NCBI GenBank assembly: GCA_035295745.1
Contig: DATGIL010000076.1
Coordinates: forward strand, 124,001 to 188,000
Length of the DNA stretch: 64,000 nucleotides
Source: JAIQFL01 sp035295745
Lineage (GTDB): Bacteria > Acidobacteriota > Terriglobia > Bryobacterales > Bryobacteraceae
Reading direction: 5' to 3'
Shown here: piece after piece, positions 19,377 through 28,561 of the stretch
Numbering within the stretch: position 1 is the first letter of the stretch
Layout of the letters: the number at the start of each line of letters is the position of its first letter
The notes under the pieces: generated by a model
The model's database searches: none
What the model was told of the DNA's origin: nothing
Seen by the model: the letters and a program-made list of their open reading frames with translations, nothing else
Position numbers and translations under genes: made by a program

Positions 19377-21505
19377 TGGAACGACGCACTCTTCTCAAAG
19401 CCGGATTGGGCGCCGCATCGTTGGCGTCGATGACGGTGGCCTCCGCAGACGTCCCCGCCTCAGATGTCCCTTGGCAGCGCAGGATCCGCCGCGTGGGCCA
19501 GGTCAACATGACCGAGCACGATCCGGTCGCCCTGAATGTGGAGGAGTGGGCCGACTACTGGGCGAGCCTGAAGGTAGATGCCGTGCTGGTCAGCGTCACC
19601 GGCATCCTCGCGTTTTATCAGACCAAGGTGCCGTTCCATCGCAAAGGGAAGTTCCTGGGCGACCGCGACTTCTTCGGCGACTGCTGCGCCGCTGCCAAGA
19701 AGCGCGGTATCCACGTCATCGCGCGCATGAGTCCCGACCTGAATTGGGAGGACGCCGTGCAGGCGCACCCGGAGTGGTTCCAGCGCGATGCGCAAGGCAA
19801 CGTGGTGCATCACACCGAGGATCGGCGCCTGTTTCGCACGTGCATGTTCACGTCATACATGACGGACTACATCCCGGCGATCATGCGCGAGGTCAACTCC
19901 CGCTATGATATCGACGGCATCTTTACCAATGCCTGGCCGCCTCTGGGAAATGTTCCGCTTTGCACCTGCGAGCAATGCCGCCGCCTGGCTCGTCCGGGCA
20001 CGCCGGCCTATTGGGATCAGTTCAACGATCGCACCATCTACCTTTGGAAGCTGTACGACTCGATTGCGAAGGAGAAGAAGCCTGGGAATTTCTATTTCGC
20101 GAATTTGGGTGGAGGCATCCGCGCAACACCCCACCTGATGCGTCTGGGAGAACTCTGCGAGTGGTTCCAGTGCGACAATCAAGGCCGCGGCGGCGACGAT
20201 ACGCCCATCTGGGGATGCGCGTTGCAGGGACGCGTCTGCAATGCGGTGCAGAAGGGCAAGATGAGTACGAATGTGACTGGGGCGTGGTCCACCGGCAACA
20301 TCAAATGGCGCAATGCCTACAAATCGCCGCAAGAGGCGCAGATGTGGCTCGACGAGTCCGTGGCCAGCGGCATGGTGCCGTATCATCACTTCATTGGCGG
20401 CGAGACAGGAATGGGCGAGGACCGCCGCTGGCTGGAGCCAGGGCGTCAGTACTTTCAGTGGACCGCCAAACACGATCGGCACTTCGTCAACAAGCGCTCG
20501 ATCTGCAATCTGGGCGTGGTGATGGGCCAGCGCACGCATCTCTTCTACACGCCTCCGCGCGGTGTCACCATGTCGCAGTACATGGATGGGATGTACTACG
20601 CGCTGCTCGAGGGCCGCTTCCTCTTCGATTTCGTGCATGAGGACGGAATGTCGCTCGACGAGTTGAAGAAATACACCGCGCTGATCCTGCCCAATACGGC
20701 GTTGCTCAGTGACGAGCAGTGCCGGCAGTTGAGTGCGTACGTCGCTGCCGGCGGATCCTTGCTTGCCACGTTCGAAACCAGCATGTACGACGAGCGCAAT
20801 CAGCGGCGCGGGAATTTTGGACTGGCGGATGTCTTCGGCATCTCCAAGGCAGGCGAAGTCACCGGCACCAACGGCAATGCCTTCTACGCGCGCATCGAGA
20901 AGCCGCACGAGATTCTGGCGGGCTTCTCCAATACCAATTGGCTGCCGGGCGCCGAATACCGCTTGCCCCTCGCGCCGGTCGAGGGCGCGGTCCTGACAGT
21001 GGTGCCGGGATTCGTCGCGTACCCTCCCGAACTGGCGTATCCTCCGCAACCGCACACCAATGAGCCGGCGGTGGTCCTGAGCGAGAAGGGCAAGAGCCGC
21101 CTGGCGTGGTTTCCCGGAGATATCGAGCGGACGATGTGGCGGTCGGGTCACACGGACCTGAGCCGGCTTCTGCAGAATACGATCCGCTGGGTCTCCGGCG
21201 GGAACGCGCCAGTCTCGGTCCAGGGCGACGGCGTGATCGAGACCTTCGCTTGGGAGACCGAGGCCGGTTTCGCCGTTCATGTCCTGAACTACACGAATCC
21301 CAACATGCATCGCGGGTGGATTCGCGAATTCTACGCGATTGGGCCTCAGAGGGTCCGCATGACGCTCCCGGCAGGCAAGCGCGTGACGCGAGTAGAATTA
21401 CTGCGGGCAGGCACGAATGTTCCTTTTCGCGTGGCGGGAGGCGGGATCGAGTTCACGATTCCCAAGGTCCTGGATTACGAAGTCGCGGCGATGTACGCGG
21501 AGTAG
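19373..21505 (+). CDS. Tat-exported glycoside-hydrolase-like protein with beta-galactosidase trimerisation domain
   Basis: About 710 residues. The ATG at 19373 overlaps the upstream stop; an in-frame GTG at 19235 would add 46 residues that are only a shadow of the upstream gene. A twin-arginine signal follows (ERRTLLKAGLGAASLAS). Residues about 30-380 look like a TIM-barrel of the hypothetical glycosyl hydrolase 6 type (RMSPDLNWEDAV, YDIDGIFTNAWPP). Residues about 420-560 resemble the GATase-like trimerisation domain of GH42 enzymes (LILPNTALLSDEQCRQLSAY). The substrate is unknown. Its neighbour, a Gfo/Idh enzyme, suggests a sugar that is oxidised as well as released. Confidence 0.8.
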   Translation: MMERRTLLKAGLGAASLASMTVASADVPASDVPWQRRIRRVGQVNMTEHDPVALNVEEWADYWASLKVDAVLVSVTGILAFYQTKVPFHRKGKFLGDRDFFGDCCAAAKKRGIHVIARMSPDLNWEDAVQAHPEWFQRDAQGNVVHHTEDRRLFRTCMFTSYMTDYIPAIMREVNSRYDIDGIFTNAWPPLGNVPLCTCEQCRRLARPGTPAYWDQFNDRTIYLWKLYDSIAKEKKPGNFYFANLGGGIRATPHLMRLGELCEWFQCDNQGRGGDDTPIWGCALQGRVCNAVQKGKMSTNVTGAWSTGNIKWRNAYKSPQEAQMWLDESVASGMVPYHHFIGGETGMGEDRRWLEPGRQYFQWTAKHDRHFVNKRSICNLGVVMGQRTHLFYTPPRGVTMSQYMDGMYYALLEGRFLFDFVHEDGMSLDELKKYTALILPNTALLSDEQCRQLSAYVAAGGSLLATFETSMYDERNQRRGNFGLADVFGISKAGEVTGTNGNAFYARIEKPHEILAGFSNTNWLPGAEYRLPLAPVEGAVLTVVPGFVAYPPELAYPPQPHTNEPAVVLSEKGKSRLAWFPGDIERTMWRSGHTDLSRLLQNTIRWVSGGNAPVSVQGDGVIETFAWETEAGFAVHVLNYTNPNMHRGWIREFYAIGPQRVRMTLPAGKRVTRVELLRAGTNVPFRVAGGGIEFTIPKVLDYEVAAMYAE

Positions 21506-21555
21506 TGTCGGGAGCGATTGGGGCATCGCCTGTTGACGCGCGTGGCTCGCGGATC

Positions 21556-23472
21556 TTACTGGGCTGATCGAGCCTTCTGCTCCTCGCCCCACATCAGCGG
21601 ATCCGGACCCGAAAGCTGCAGGAACAGACGATAGTTGGCGCGCGCCACGTCCGCCTTGCCCTCCTTGCTCGCCGCGACCGCCCGCAGGTAAAAGATGCGC
21701 GGGAAATACAGTGAGACTAAAGGACCAGTGCCTGTCAGCGGCGGAACTGGATTCAACTGCAGCAAGGACGCATCCAGCGGCTTTCCGGCTTCCATCTCAC
21801 TCCACGCCAGCAAGACTCGAAACATGTCGTCCGAGGCGGGGCTGGTGTGGTCTTGGATCTGCTTCAGCACCGGAACAGCCGCATCGAATTCCCGATTCAG
21901 CAGGAGCGCATACGAAAGCGCCGCCTCCCTGCCAGTAGGATTGGCGAAGATCCGCTCGGCGCGTGCGGACCACTCGGCCGGAGTTGCCGCGGGCTGCGCC
22001 AGGTAGCGGGCCAAGATCGCGAGTGGTGGCGCCTGACCCGTCGGAGGCGCCGACTTCTGCGCTATCTGCTCCGCAGCAGCGTGGTCCCCGAGGCAGAGAC
22101 TCCAAATCGCGAGTTCGGCGTGCGCGCCCGATGCCAGTTCTGGAATCTTGATCGACTCCGCAAAGGAGGCCAACTGTTGATACGCGGCTTTTCGCCGGCC
22201 GCTGACCCACTGCCACTCCGCTTCGAAGTAATCTATGACCACGTCATGCGCGTTTCGCCGGGCATCGATGTACTGCTTCGCGATTCCGTCAGCCCCTGCG
22301 ACGTCGCCGGTCATCAGGCGAGCCATGGCGGCCTTGAAGAGGTCGGGCGCATTCGGGTACCCAGGCGCCTTGCGCGCTGCCTGTAAATACAAATCCTCGG
22401 CCTCCTTCAGATGACCCAGGATTAGTTGGACATCTCCCTGCGAGTCGATCGGGTCGGAACTGGTGGGGCGCAAAGCCTGGTAATGCTGCAGCGCTCCCAG
22501 CGCTCCGTCGAGCTCTCCCGAGAAGGCAAAGGCATAGCCGAGCTGGTTCCAGGCGTTGACGTTGTCCGGTTCCAGTTCCAAGGATTTCTGGTATGACTGA
22601 ATGGTGAGCGGATAGTCGCGGCGGCGAAACGCCGCTTCCGCCAAAGATCGCCAAACGTTGGCGTCGCGGGGCTCCAGTTTAACCAGGGCGTTGAGGGCAG
22701 TCAGCCTCTTCACCGGATCGTCTCGCAGCGTGGCCGATTCCAATTCGATACTCGCGCGCTCCGCGGGCGGCATGCGGTCACCACGGGCCAGCGCCTGGTC
22801 CAGCAATGCCAGCGCGCCGGCGCGGTCCTGCCGCTGCGATTTCAGTTGCGCCAGCATACGATAGGGGGGCCCGAAATCGGGATCGGCGGCAATTGCCGAT
22901 TCGAGCGACTGGCTCATCAGGTCCGGATTGCCCGTTTCCAGTGCCACGGCCCAAGCCTTCAGGGCGTTGGTGCTCCTGGTGTGGTAGGGCACGGCATGCG
23001 GAAAAATCTGGCGTGCCAATTCGAATGCCGCGCCCGCCACATCGGTCGACGGCGCGGAAGTGGCCAGTTGGCGCATCTTGCCGGTGTGCAGGTCTTCAAT
23101 TGTGAGTTGGACCTCCAAACGCCCGCCGTGGACTGCGTAGTCGCCGTACCCGATCTGGCTGGCCCCCGATGCCAAGGCCAGGGTGCGCTCTGCCGAAATC
23201 CCGGGCAGGGCGGCGGAGCGCGGCCCATAGACCGGATTCAAGGCATGCATGCGATTTGGCGGGATCGGTTCGGCACCCGGCCATCCCACCAATTCGGTGG
23301 TCAGAATCTCGGAAAAGGCGCGGCCCATCCAGTCGGTTGCGCCGTCTGGGCCGAGATTCTCGAATCGTAAGATGGCGATGCGATCGACGCGTGGGCGCGC
23401 CGGCTGTCGAGTACAACTGGCGGCCACGAGACACGCCAGCAAAGCGGAGATGCGCCGGAGGCTACAATACAC
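21556..23472 (-). CDS. TPR lipoprotein
   Basis: A 638-residue protein with a lipoprotein signal (ISALLACLVAASC, Cys at about 20). Residues 30-160 resemble the CsgG/FlgO-like domain often placed before TPRs (IAILRFENLGPDGATDWMG). About ten TPR-like repeats follow. The GTG start at 23472 lies inside the upstream TPR gene (11-bp overlap), so the two are translationally coupled. It is probably anchored to a membrane and used as a protein scaffold. The ligand is unknown. Confidence 0.8.
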   Translation of the reverse strand: MYCSLRRISALLACLVAASCTRQPARPRVDRIAILRFENLGPDGATDWMGRAFSEILTTELVGWPGAEPIPPNRMHALNPVYGPRSAALPGISAERTLALASGASQIGYGDYAVHGGRLEVQLTIEDLHTGKMRQLATSAPSTDVAGAAFELARQIFPHAVPYHTRSTNALKAWAVALETGNPDLMSQSLESAIAADPDFGPPYRMLAQLKSQRQDRAGALALLDQALARGDRMPPAERASIELESATLRDDPVKRLTALNALVKLEPRDANVWRSLAEAAFRRRDYPLTIQSYQKSLELEPDNVNAWNQLGYAFAFSGELDGALGALQHYQALRPTSSDPIDSQGDVQLILGHLKEAEDLYLQAARKAPGYPNAPDLFKAAMARLMTGDVAGADGIAKQYIDARRNAHDVVIDYFEAEWQWVSGRRKAAYQQLASFAESIKIPELASGAHAELAIWSLCLGDHAAAEQIAQKSAPPTGQAPPLAILARYLAQPAATPAEWSARAERIFANPTGREAALSYALLLNREFDAAVPVLKQIQDHTSPASDDMFRVLLAWSEMEAGKPLDASLLQLNPVPPLTGTGPLVSLYFPRIFYLRAVAASKEGKADVARANYRLFLQLSGPDPLMWGEEQKARSAQ

Positions 23473-24250
23473 GCGGTTCCAGCGTCAGCAACTGCTTGAA
23501 TTCGGGCAACTCCTTCATGCTGGCAAACTCCGGCTCCTCACCAAGCTTCTTTTCGCGGTACCCCTCCTCCAGAGCTTTGCGCAGATACTGGAGAGCGAGT
23601 TCATTGCGGCCGCCCTTGGCGTACATTTTTGCCAGGTAGAAGTGGAACTTCGCACGTTCCTCGACGCTGCGCTCTTCCAACATCACGCCGAAGTTACCGT
23701 GACGCTCGAACACCTCGGGGTCGAGGTGCAATGCGATCTGGAAGGTCTTAGTCGCCTCATCATAGCGCTTGCGGGCAAAGTAAGCCGTGCCCAAGTTCAT
23801 GTAAATGGATGCCGAGCGCGGCTCCTCGGGTGCGATCTTCAGCGCCCGGGTGTAATAGTTGATGGCTCGGCGATTGTTTTTCTTCGCATACCAGACCGTG
23901 CCCAGGTTGTTGATCGCCTCAACGTAGTCGGGCTTCACCTTGACGGCCTCTTCGTAGCTCTTGCGGGCGCTGTCAAGCTGCATCAGCTGGTGGTAGGCGA
24001 TTCCGATCTTGTTGAGCAGCACAGGATCCTTGGGGGGACCCTCGCGGAAGGTTTCAATGGCCTCACGGTACATCTTGCGGGCCATGAAGATATCGCCGCG
24101 CATTTCCGGAGAAAGCGCAGGTTTGGCACTCTGTGGAGCCGGCACCGGTGTCTTGGTACCGTCCAGCATGGCATTCGATTGCGGTTGCGGTTGTGCGATC
24201 GCGATGCTGAAAACCGAAGCGAGAAGCGGTAAAACTAGTCGTGAAACCAT
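23462..24250 (-). CDS. Secreted TPR protein
   Basis: A 262-residue exported protein (signal MVSRLVLPLLASVFSIAIAQ). After a Pro/Gln linker it carries at least five consecutive TPRs between about 50 and 230 (for example LLNKIGIAYHQLMQLDSARK, then INNLGTVWYAKKNNRRAINY). It is the first gene of a pair whose second gene encodes a TPR lipoprotein overlapping it by 11 bp. Likely a scaffold at the periplasmic face. No catalytic motif is visible. Confidence 0.82.
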   Translation of the reverse strand: MVSRLVLPLLASVFSIAIAQPQPQSNAMLDGTKTPVPAPQSAKPALSPEMRGDIFMARKMYREAIETFREGPPKDPVLLNKIGIAYHQLMQLDSARKSYEEAVKVKPDYVEAINNLGTVWYAKKNNRRAINYYTRALKIAPEEPRSASIYMNLGTAYFARKRYDEATKTFQIALHLDPEVFERHGNFGVMLEERSVEERAKFHFYLAKMYAKGGRNELALQYLRKALEEGYREKKLGEEPEFASMKELPEFKQLLTLEPRVL

Positions 24251-24358
24251 TTGGGGCCCACCCCCTATGTCGTCATTCTACTCCCAACCTGGGTTCAGGT
24301 GGGGATTCCATTTAGTTAGACGCCGGCCGCCGTCGGGTGGGTTGGGTAAGTGTTCGAA

Positions 24359-25957
24359 TTAGTGCCCTTGGGGTGCCACTCCTTGCAAACTTTCCGCGTG
24401 ACTCAGTCGGGACCATGTGAATCCATAAAGGGCCACAAAGGCGAAACAGACCATGGGCACGATGAAGCCTCGGGACATGTCAAAAATGTCAGCTACATGC
24501 CCCATCAGTTTGGGTAGAATTGCACCGCCCATAATCGCCATCACGATGAAGGAAGAAGCCTTCTTGGCGCGGACGCCCAGTCCGAAGATCCCCAGCGCAA
24601 AGATCGTGGGAAACATAATTGACATGAAGAAGTAGCTCAGGAATACGCAAATCGCACTCAGCCAGCCCAGTTTCAGAAAGATCAGACAGCAGGCGAGTAC
24701 GTTGAGCACGCCGTAAAGACCCAGCACTTTGTGTGCAGAGAACTTCCGCAGCAACCCGGCACCCGTAAACCGCCCCACCAGAAAACAGAAAGAGCCCAGA
24801 GACGCGAGGTTCGACGCGCCCTTGTCGCTGACGTGTAACAGTCCATTCTTCCCGATCTCGAACCATCCAGCCAAAGTCCCCGACGCCCAGGAAGCAGGCA
24901 GGTTCGGCAGCTCAGAAGTCATGTAGTTGATGAAGAAGCTGAAGATCCCCGCTTGCGCCGCGACGTAAAAGAATTGCGCCAGCACCGCCGAGGAAAAGTG
25001 CGGATGCGACCAGATGCTATGGTGCGTAATCTTTCTGGCGACCGGCAACAGCGTAGCGGCAGCGATGACGGTCGCGCCTACTCCCAGAGTCCAAAGCGTG
25101 GTGGACATCACCGAATCGCTGACTCGCAAAGTTCCGAGAATCACCCATACGATCATGCCGCACGCGCCCGCCAGCACCACCGCATTGAAAAGCAGCAGAG
25201 CGTACACCAACGGGCGGTTGATCTGCCGTTCTTCCGTCTGCGCGACGGGACTCCCGGTGTCATTCGCGTCCAGGTGGTAGTCGTCCTTAGTTTTGATGTC
25301 GGGGATGTTCGAAAGCCGGAAGATCACCGCGATGACGATCACGGTAATCGCCACGGCGACATACGGGATATAGAGGGTCTGGCTTCCGGTGCTGACGCCT
25401 TGTGAGTTCTTAGAATAAAAAAAGGCGCCGCCGGCGATGGGCCCGAGAATCCAGCCGACGCCGTTGCAGGATTGCGCCAGGTTGATGCGGGTCGCCGCAA
25501 ATCGCTGGTCGCCCAGCACCGTGGTGTACGGATTCGCAACGGTCTCGAGGAAGGTCAGTCCCGAAGCGATCACGCAGACACCCAGCAAAAATGCCCAGAA
25601 CTCCGCGATGTGTGTGGCAGGAATGAACCAAAATCCGCCGGCCGCCACAATCAGCAGTCCCGCAACAATTCCGCCCTTATATCCCAGCTTGATCGCCATC
25701 CATCCGGCGGGCATCGACATCAGGAAATAGCCCAGATAATGGGCGAACTGCACCCACGCGGACTGCGACTTGGTGAGATTCAGCTCTTCCTGAAAGTGCT
25801 TGTCCATTACGTCGATCATGCCGTTGCAGAATCCCCACAGCAGAAACAGCGAGCAGACGAGGATGAACGTGAACATCAGGTTCGTTCCGTCCTCGAGTAC
25901 GAAGATGCTTTTCTTCTGGGCGGCCGGGGGCGTGAGGTATGTCGATTGCTGGGACAT
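24359..25957 (-). CDS. MFS sugar/proton symporter, FucP-like
   Basis: A 532-residue major facilitator transporter with 12 hydrophobic helices, of the fucose/glucose/galactose (FHS) family: LLWGFCNGMIDVMDKHFQ in helix 1, FAHYLGYFLMSMPAGW in helix 2 and FLETVANPYTTVLG in helix 4 are typical. It would import a hexose such as L-fucose, glucose or galactose with protons. A loop of about 50 residues after helix 6 (SNIPDIKTKDDYHLDANDTG) is longer than in E. coli FucP. The substrate cannot be told from the sequence. It is a single-gene unit, and the next gene downstream is in the same direction but 108 bp away. Confidence 0.9.
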   Translation of the reverse strand: MSQQSTYLTPPAAQKKSIFVLEDGTNLMFTFILVCSLFLLWGFCNGMIDVMDKHFQEELNLTKSQSAWVQFAHYLGYFLMSMPAGWMAIKLGYKGGIVAGLLIVAAGGFWFIPATHIAEFWAFLLGVCVIASGLTFLETVANPYTTVLGDQRFAATRINLAQSCNGVGWILGPIAGGAFFYSKNSQGVSTGSQTLYIPYVAVAITVIVIAVIFRLSNIPDIKTKDDYHLDANDTGSPVAQTEERQINRPLVYALLLFNAVVLAGACGMIVWVILGTLRVSDSVMSTTLWTLGVGATVIAAATLLPVARKITHHSIWSHPHFSSAVLAQFFYVAAQAGIFSFFINYMTSELPNLPASWASGTLAGWFEIGKNGLLHVSDKGASNLASLGSFCFLVGRFTGAGLLRKFSAHKVLGLYGVLNVLACCLIFLKLGWLSAICVFLSYFFMSIMFPTIFALGIFGLGVRAKKASSFIVMAIMGGAILPKLMGHVADIFDMSRGFIVPMVCFAFVALYGFTWSRLSHAESLQGVAPQGH

Positions 25958-26025
25958 GTTGCCTGACCGTCAACTGTATCGGAGGCGGTCCGAGGTGTCA
26001 AGCTATAGCGATAAAACTGGGGGTT

Positions 26026-26997
26026 TCACTGGGGACAGCGAGCTCCGTCAAGCGCCGTGGCAGCAATCTCGAACACGTTTCCCATGCCGTTCAAAGTCTT
26101 CGATAGGAGGCTGTCGATGGTTCGATAGTCGAGCGCCCTGGGGGGCCGCAATGTGGCGAATCCGCGCTCGCTTACGAAGAATAGCGACTTGCCGTCTGCC
26201 GTGAAGAAGGGGGCCGATTCTCCCGCGCCGCTGTTGACCGCCGGTCCAGCGTTGCACGGGGCCGTCCAGGAGCCGTTCTCGAAACGGCTCACGTAGAGGT
26301 CGCCCTTGTTGTACTCGCGGTGAACGCCGGTGATTTCGTCAGAACGCCCGAGGCCTTCGAAGACCAGAATTCGCTCGTCAGGACTCACCGCGGGGGCCAA
26401 CTCGAACCCTTCGGTGTTGATCGGCGGGCCGAGATTCTCAGGTTCTGCGTAGCTCCCGTTCACCAGACGCGAGCGATAAAGGTCATAGGCTCCTTTGCCG
26501 CCGGGCCGGTTGGAGGCGAAGTACAGCGTCCCGTTGGTCGCTACCGAGACGCCAAACTCCTGGCCTGGTGAGTTGACTGCTCCCGGCACCGGATGAGGAG
26601 TCTTCCAGTCACCCGCCAGGTCGATGTACCAGAGGTTGAAATCGCGCCGGTCGCCGGTCTCCATCGGGCGATTCGATCCGAAGAAGAGCTTCGCTCCGTC
26701 CGGCGAGACTGCAGGCCCGACGTCGCGATAGCGTCCAGAGAAGGGCGCCACCTCGGGCTCGGTCCAACGTCCGTTGCGAAGTCGCGAAACACACAGCACG
26801 TCTACCGTGGGCGACGCGGTCTGTCCCGATCGGACGCTAAAGAACGCCGTCTTCCCGTCGGGCGTGAGGGCGAACCCTGTCTCGTCGGCCGGAGTCGAGA
26901 TCGCGCCTTCCCCGAAAAGCCTGGGTCGCAGTGCGAGATTGGCCGCGGTCAGTACGCCCGCCACGCCAACCATCGTGCACAACAGCGAACGCATCAT
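26026..26997 (-). CDS. PD40/TolB-like beta-propeller protein (second of tandem pair)
   Basis: About 323 residues. The ATG at 26997 overlaps the stop of the upstream paralogue (ATGATG), and the signal-like helix (MMRSLLCTMVGVAGVLTAAN) begins there; the 79 residues found further upstream in frame are a shadow of the paralogue. WD40-like PD40 repeats are plain: FALTPDGKTAFFS, AVSPDGAKLFFGSNR, ATNGTLYFASNRPGG, AVSPDERILVFE, FTADGKSLFFVSERG. It probably forms a six-bladed propeller in the periplasm. Role unknown. It is close in sequence to the gene before it. Confidence 0.82.
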   Translation of the reverse strand: MMRSLLCTMVGVAGVLTAANLALRPRLFGEGAISTPADETGFALTPDGKTAFFSVRSGQTASPTVDVLCVSRLRNGRWTEPEVAPFSGRYRDVGPAVSPDGAKLFFGSNRPMETGDRRDFNLWYIDLAGDWKTPHPVPGAVNSPGQEFGVSVATNGTLYFASNRPGGKGAYDLYRSRLVNGSYAEPENLGPPINTEGFELAPAVSPDERILVFEGLGRSDEITGVHREYNKGDLYVSRFENGSWTAPCNAGPAVNSGAGESAPFFTADGKSLFFVSERGFATLRPPRALDYRTIDSLLSKTLNGMGNVFEIAATALDGARCPQ

Positions 26998-27968
26998 TTT
27001 TTGATCTCCAGCCCGATGGCGCTCAGGTCGATCTGGTAGATGTTGCCCCATCCGTTCAGTGTCGTGTGCATCTGCCGCCGCAGTTCCGCATAGGTGAACG
27101 CGTGGTCGGTGGGGTCGGTCGCGAAGCCACGTTCGCTGGCCCAGAACAGATATCGGCCGTCGAGCGAGAAGCGCGGACTGTAATCGCGGGCGCGTGTATT
27201 GATCTTCGGGCCAAGATTCTTTGGTTCGGTCCATTCGCCGTCGCGCGGATAGCTGGCGTAGATATCGAAGCTGCCGAATCCATCGGCACGTCCGTACGGC
27301 ACGAGCAGCAGAAAACTCTCGTCAGGCGCGACCACCACTTCGAGCGAACCGTTCTCCGGGGAGTTGACGGTTCCTTTGAGCTTTTCCGCCGGGGCGTACG
27401 CACCGTCGATCAGGCGCGAGCGGTAGATGGCAATGTGCTCGCGGCCGCCATCGCGCGCTGAGGTGAAGTAAAGTGTACCGTTGGCCGCTACCGAGGCGAA
27501 GGTCTCGTCCTGATCGCTGTTGACATTGGCGTTCAGGTGTTGCGGTGCGCTCCATCCCTTGGCCGTCTGTTCCACCACCCAGATGTCAAAATCCTGATCC
27601 GCTTTCGGCTGCCCAGGAACCGGGCGGTCAGACGAGAAAAAGAGTTTGCGGCCATCCGGCGAGAAAACCGGGTCGAAGTCCCAGTATCTGCCGGAGAACG
27701 GCGCCACCCGCGGCTGGCTCCAGCGTCCGTGGGAGAACTGCGAAAGGCAGATGGTGTACATGTTGCTCCGCGGTACGCTACGGGAGAAGAAAACCGTGCG
27801 GCCGTCCAAGCCGAAGGCTGCGCCAAACTCGTCGAACGGCGTCGAGATCACACCTTCAGCGAAGAGTCGCGGCTCGGTGATGGGAGTCGGGGATCCGTAA
27901 GGAGGCTCCACGGCGAGGCACACGAATACGTTCGCGGCGGCGGCAAGAAATCGAATTCGCTTCCTCAT
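26994..27968 (-). CDS. PD40/TolB-like beta-propeller protein (first of tandem pair)
   Basis: About 324 residues from the ATG at 27968, which starts an N-terminal export helix (MRKRIRFLAAAANVFVCLA). A longer in-frame reading to 28061 would overlap the divergent gene. PD40 repeats: FGLDGRTVFFS, FSPDGRKLFFSSDR, AANGTLYFTSARD, APDESFLLLVPYG, FSLDGRYLFWASERG. Each repeat lines up with those of the paralogue downstream, which points to a tandem duplication. The two are coupled by a 4-bp overlap. Such propellers often bind or sense cell-wall or sugar ligands, but nothing here shows which. Confidence 0.82.
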   Translation of the reverse strand: MRKRIRFLAAAANVFVCLAVEPPYGSPTPITEPRLFAEGVISTPFDEFGAAFGLDGRTVFFSRSVPRSNMYTICLSQFSHGRWSQPRVAPFSGRYWDFDPVFSPDGRKLFFSSDRPVPGQPKADQDFDIWVVEQTAKGWSAPQHLNANVNSDQDETFASVAANGTLYFTSARDGGREHIAIYRSRLIDGAYAPAEKLKGTVNSPENGSLEVVVAPDESFLLLVPYGRADGFGSFDIYASYPRDGEWTEPKNLGPKINTRARDYSPRFSLDGRYLFWASERGFATDPTDHAFTYAELRRQMHTTLNGWGNIYQIDLSAIGLEIKK

Positions 27969-28047
27969 TCTGACCGCCACATTGTAGGGACGGGCCGGGC
28001 TGCCCGTCTTGTACGAAATTGCGATGGCAGGCCGCCGGGATTTCCAG

Positions 28048-28053
28048 TACACT
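28048..28053 (+). promoter_or_regulatory. Candidate -10 box, leaderless transcript
   Basis: TACACT ends 6 nt before the ATG at 28060 with no ribosome binding site between. It fits the pattern seen at several other starts in this window. Confidence 0.3.
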
Positions 28054-28059
28054 CGCTCC

Positions 28060-28518
28060 ATGCGATGGTCATGGATTCTGGTTCTGGCCGCGGTGGCGTG
28101 CGCGCAGACCCCGGCAGAACGGGTGGCGGCGGTACTCGACGATTGGCATAACGCCGCCGGCGTTGCCGACGAAGCTCGCTATTTCGGCCACTTCGCGCCC
28201 AACGGAGTGTTCATGGGGACGGATGCCACCGAGCGATGGACCGTGAGCGAGTTTCGCGAGTGGGCCAAGCCCCAGTTCCGGCGCAAGACCGCCTGGAACT
28301 TCAAACCACGCGACCGCCATATCGACTTCTCGCCCGACGGGACCATCGCCTGGTTTGACGAGATGCTCGATACGCCGAACCTGGGTGTCTGCCGCGGATC
28401 TGGCGTGCTGATGCGCATCGAAGGCGCATGGAAGATCTCCCAATACAACCTGTCGATTGCGGTACCGAACTCGCTCGCCCGCTCGATCGTCAAGGAGATC
28501 GCGGGCGCAGCCAAGTAG
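28060..28518 (+). CDS. Secreted SnoaL/NTF2-like protein
   Basis: A 152-residue protein starting at ATG 28060 with a signal peptide (MRWSWILVLAAVACAQ). The remainder looks like the SnoaL_3 branch of the NTF2-like fold (VLDDWHNAAGVADEARYFGH, APNGVFMGTDATERW, WFDEMLDTPNLGVCRGSGV), a cone-shaped fold used by small isomerases and by binding proteins. A longer reading from 28009 adds 17 residues without a better start signal. It diverges from the PD40 pair and precedes an AraC gene by 43 bp. Confidence 0.78.
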   Translation: MRWSWILVLAAVACAQTPAERVAAVLDDWHNAAGVADEARYFGHFAPNGVFMGTDATERWTVSEFREWAKPQFRRKTAWNFKPRDRHIDFSPDGTIAWFDEMLDTPNLGVCRGSGVLMRIEGAWKISQYNLSIAVPNSLARSIVKEIAGAAK

Positions 28519-28561
28519 CGCCGCGTGATACCTTTTCGATTGCTGCACGTCTAGACGCTCG

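Noticed and set aside
19853..21310. Long antisense frame of 485 codons
   Set aside because: It runs opposite a clear Tat-exported protein, has no family motif and its composition follows the codon bias of the plus-strand gene.
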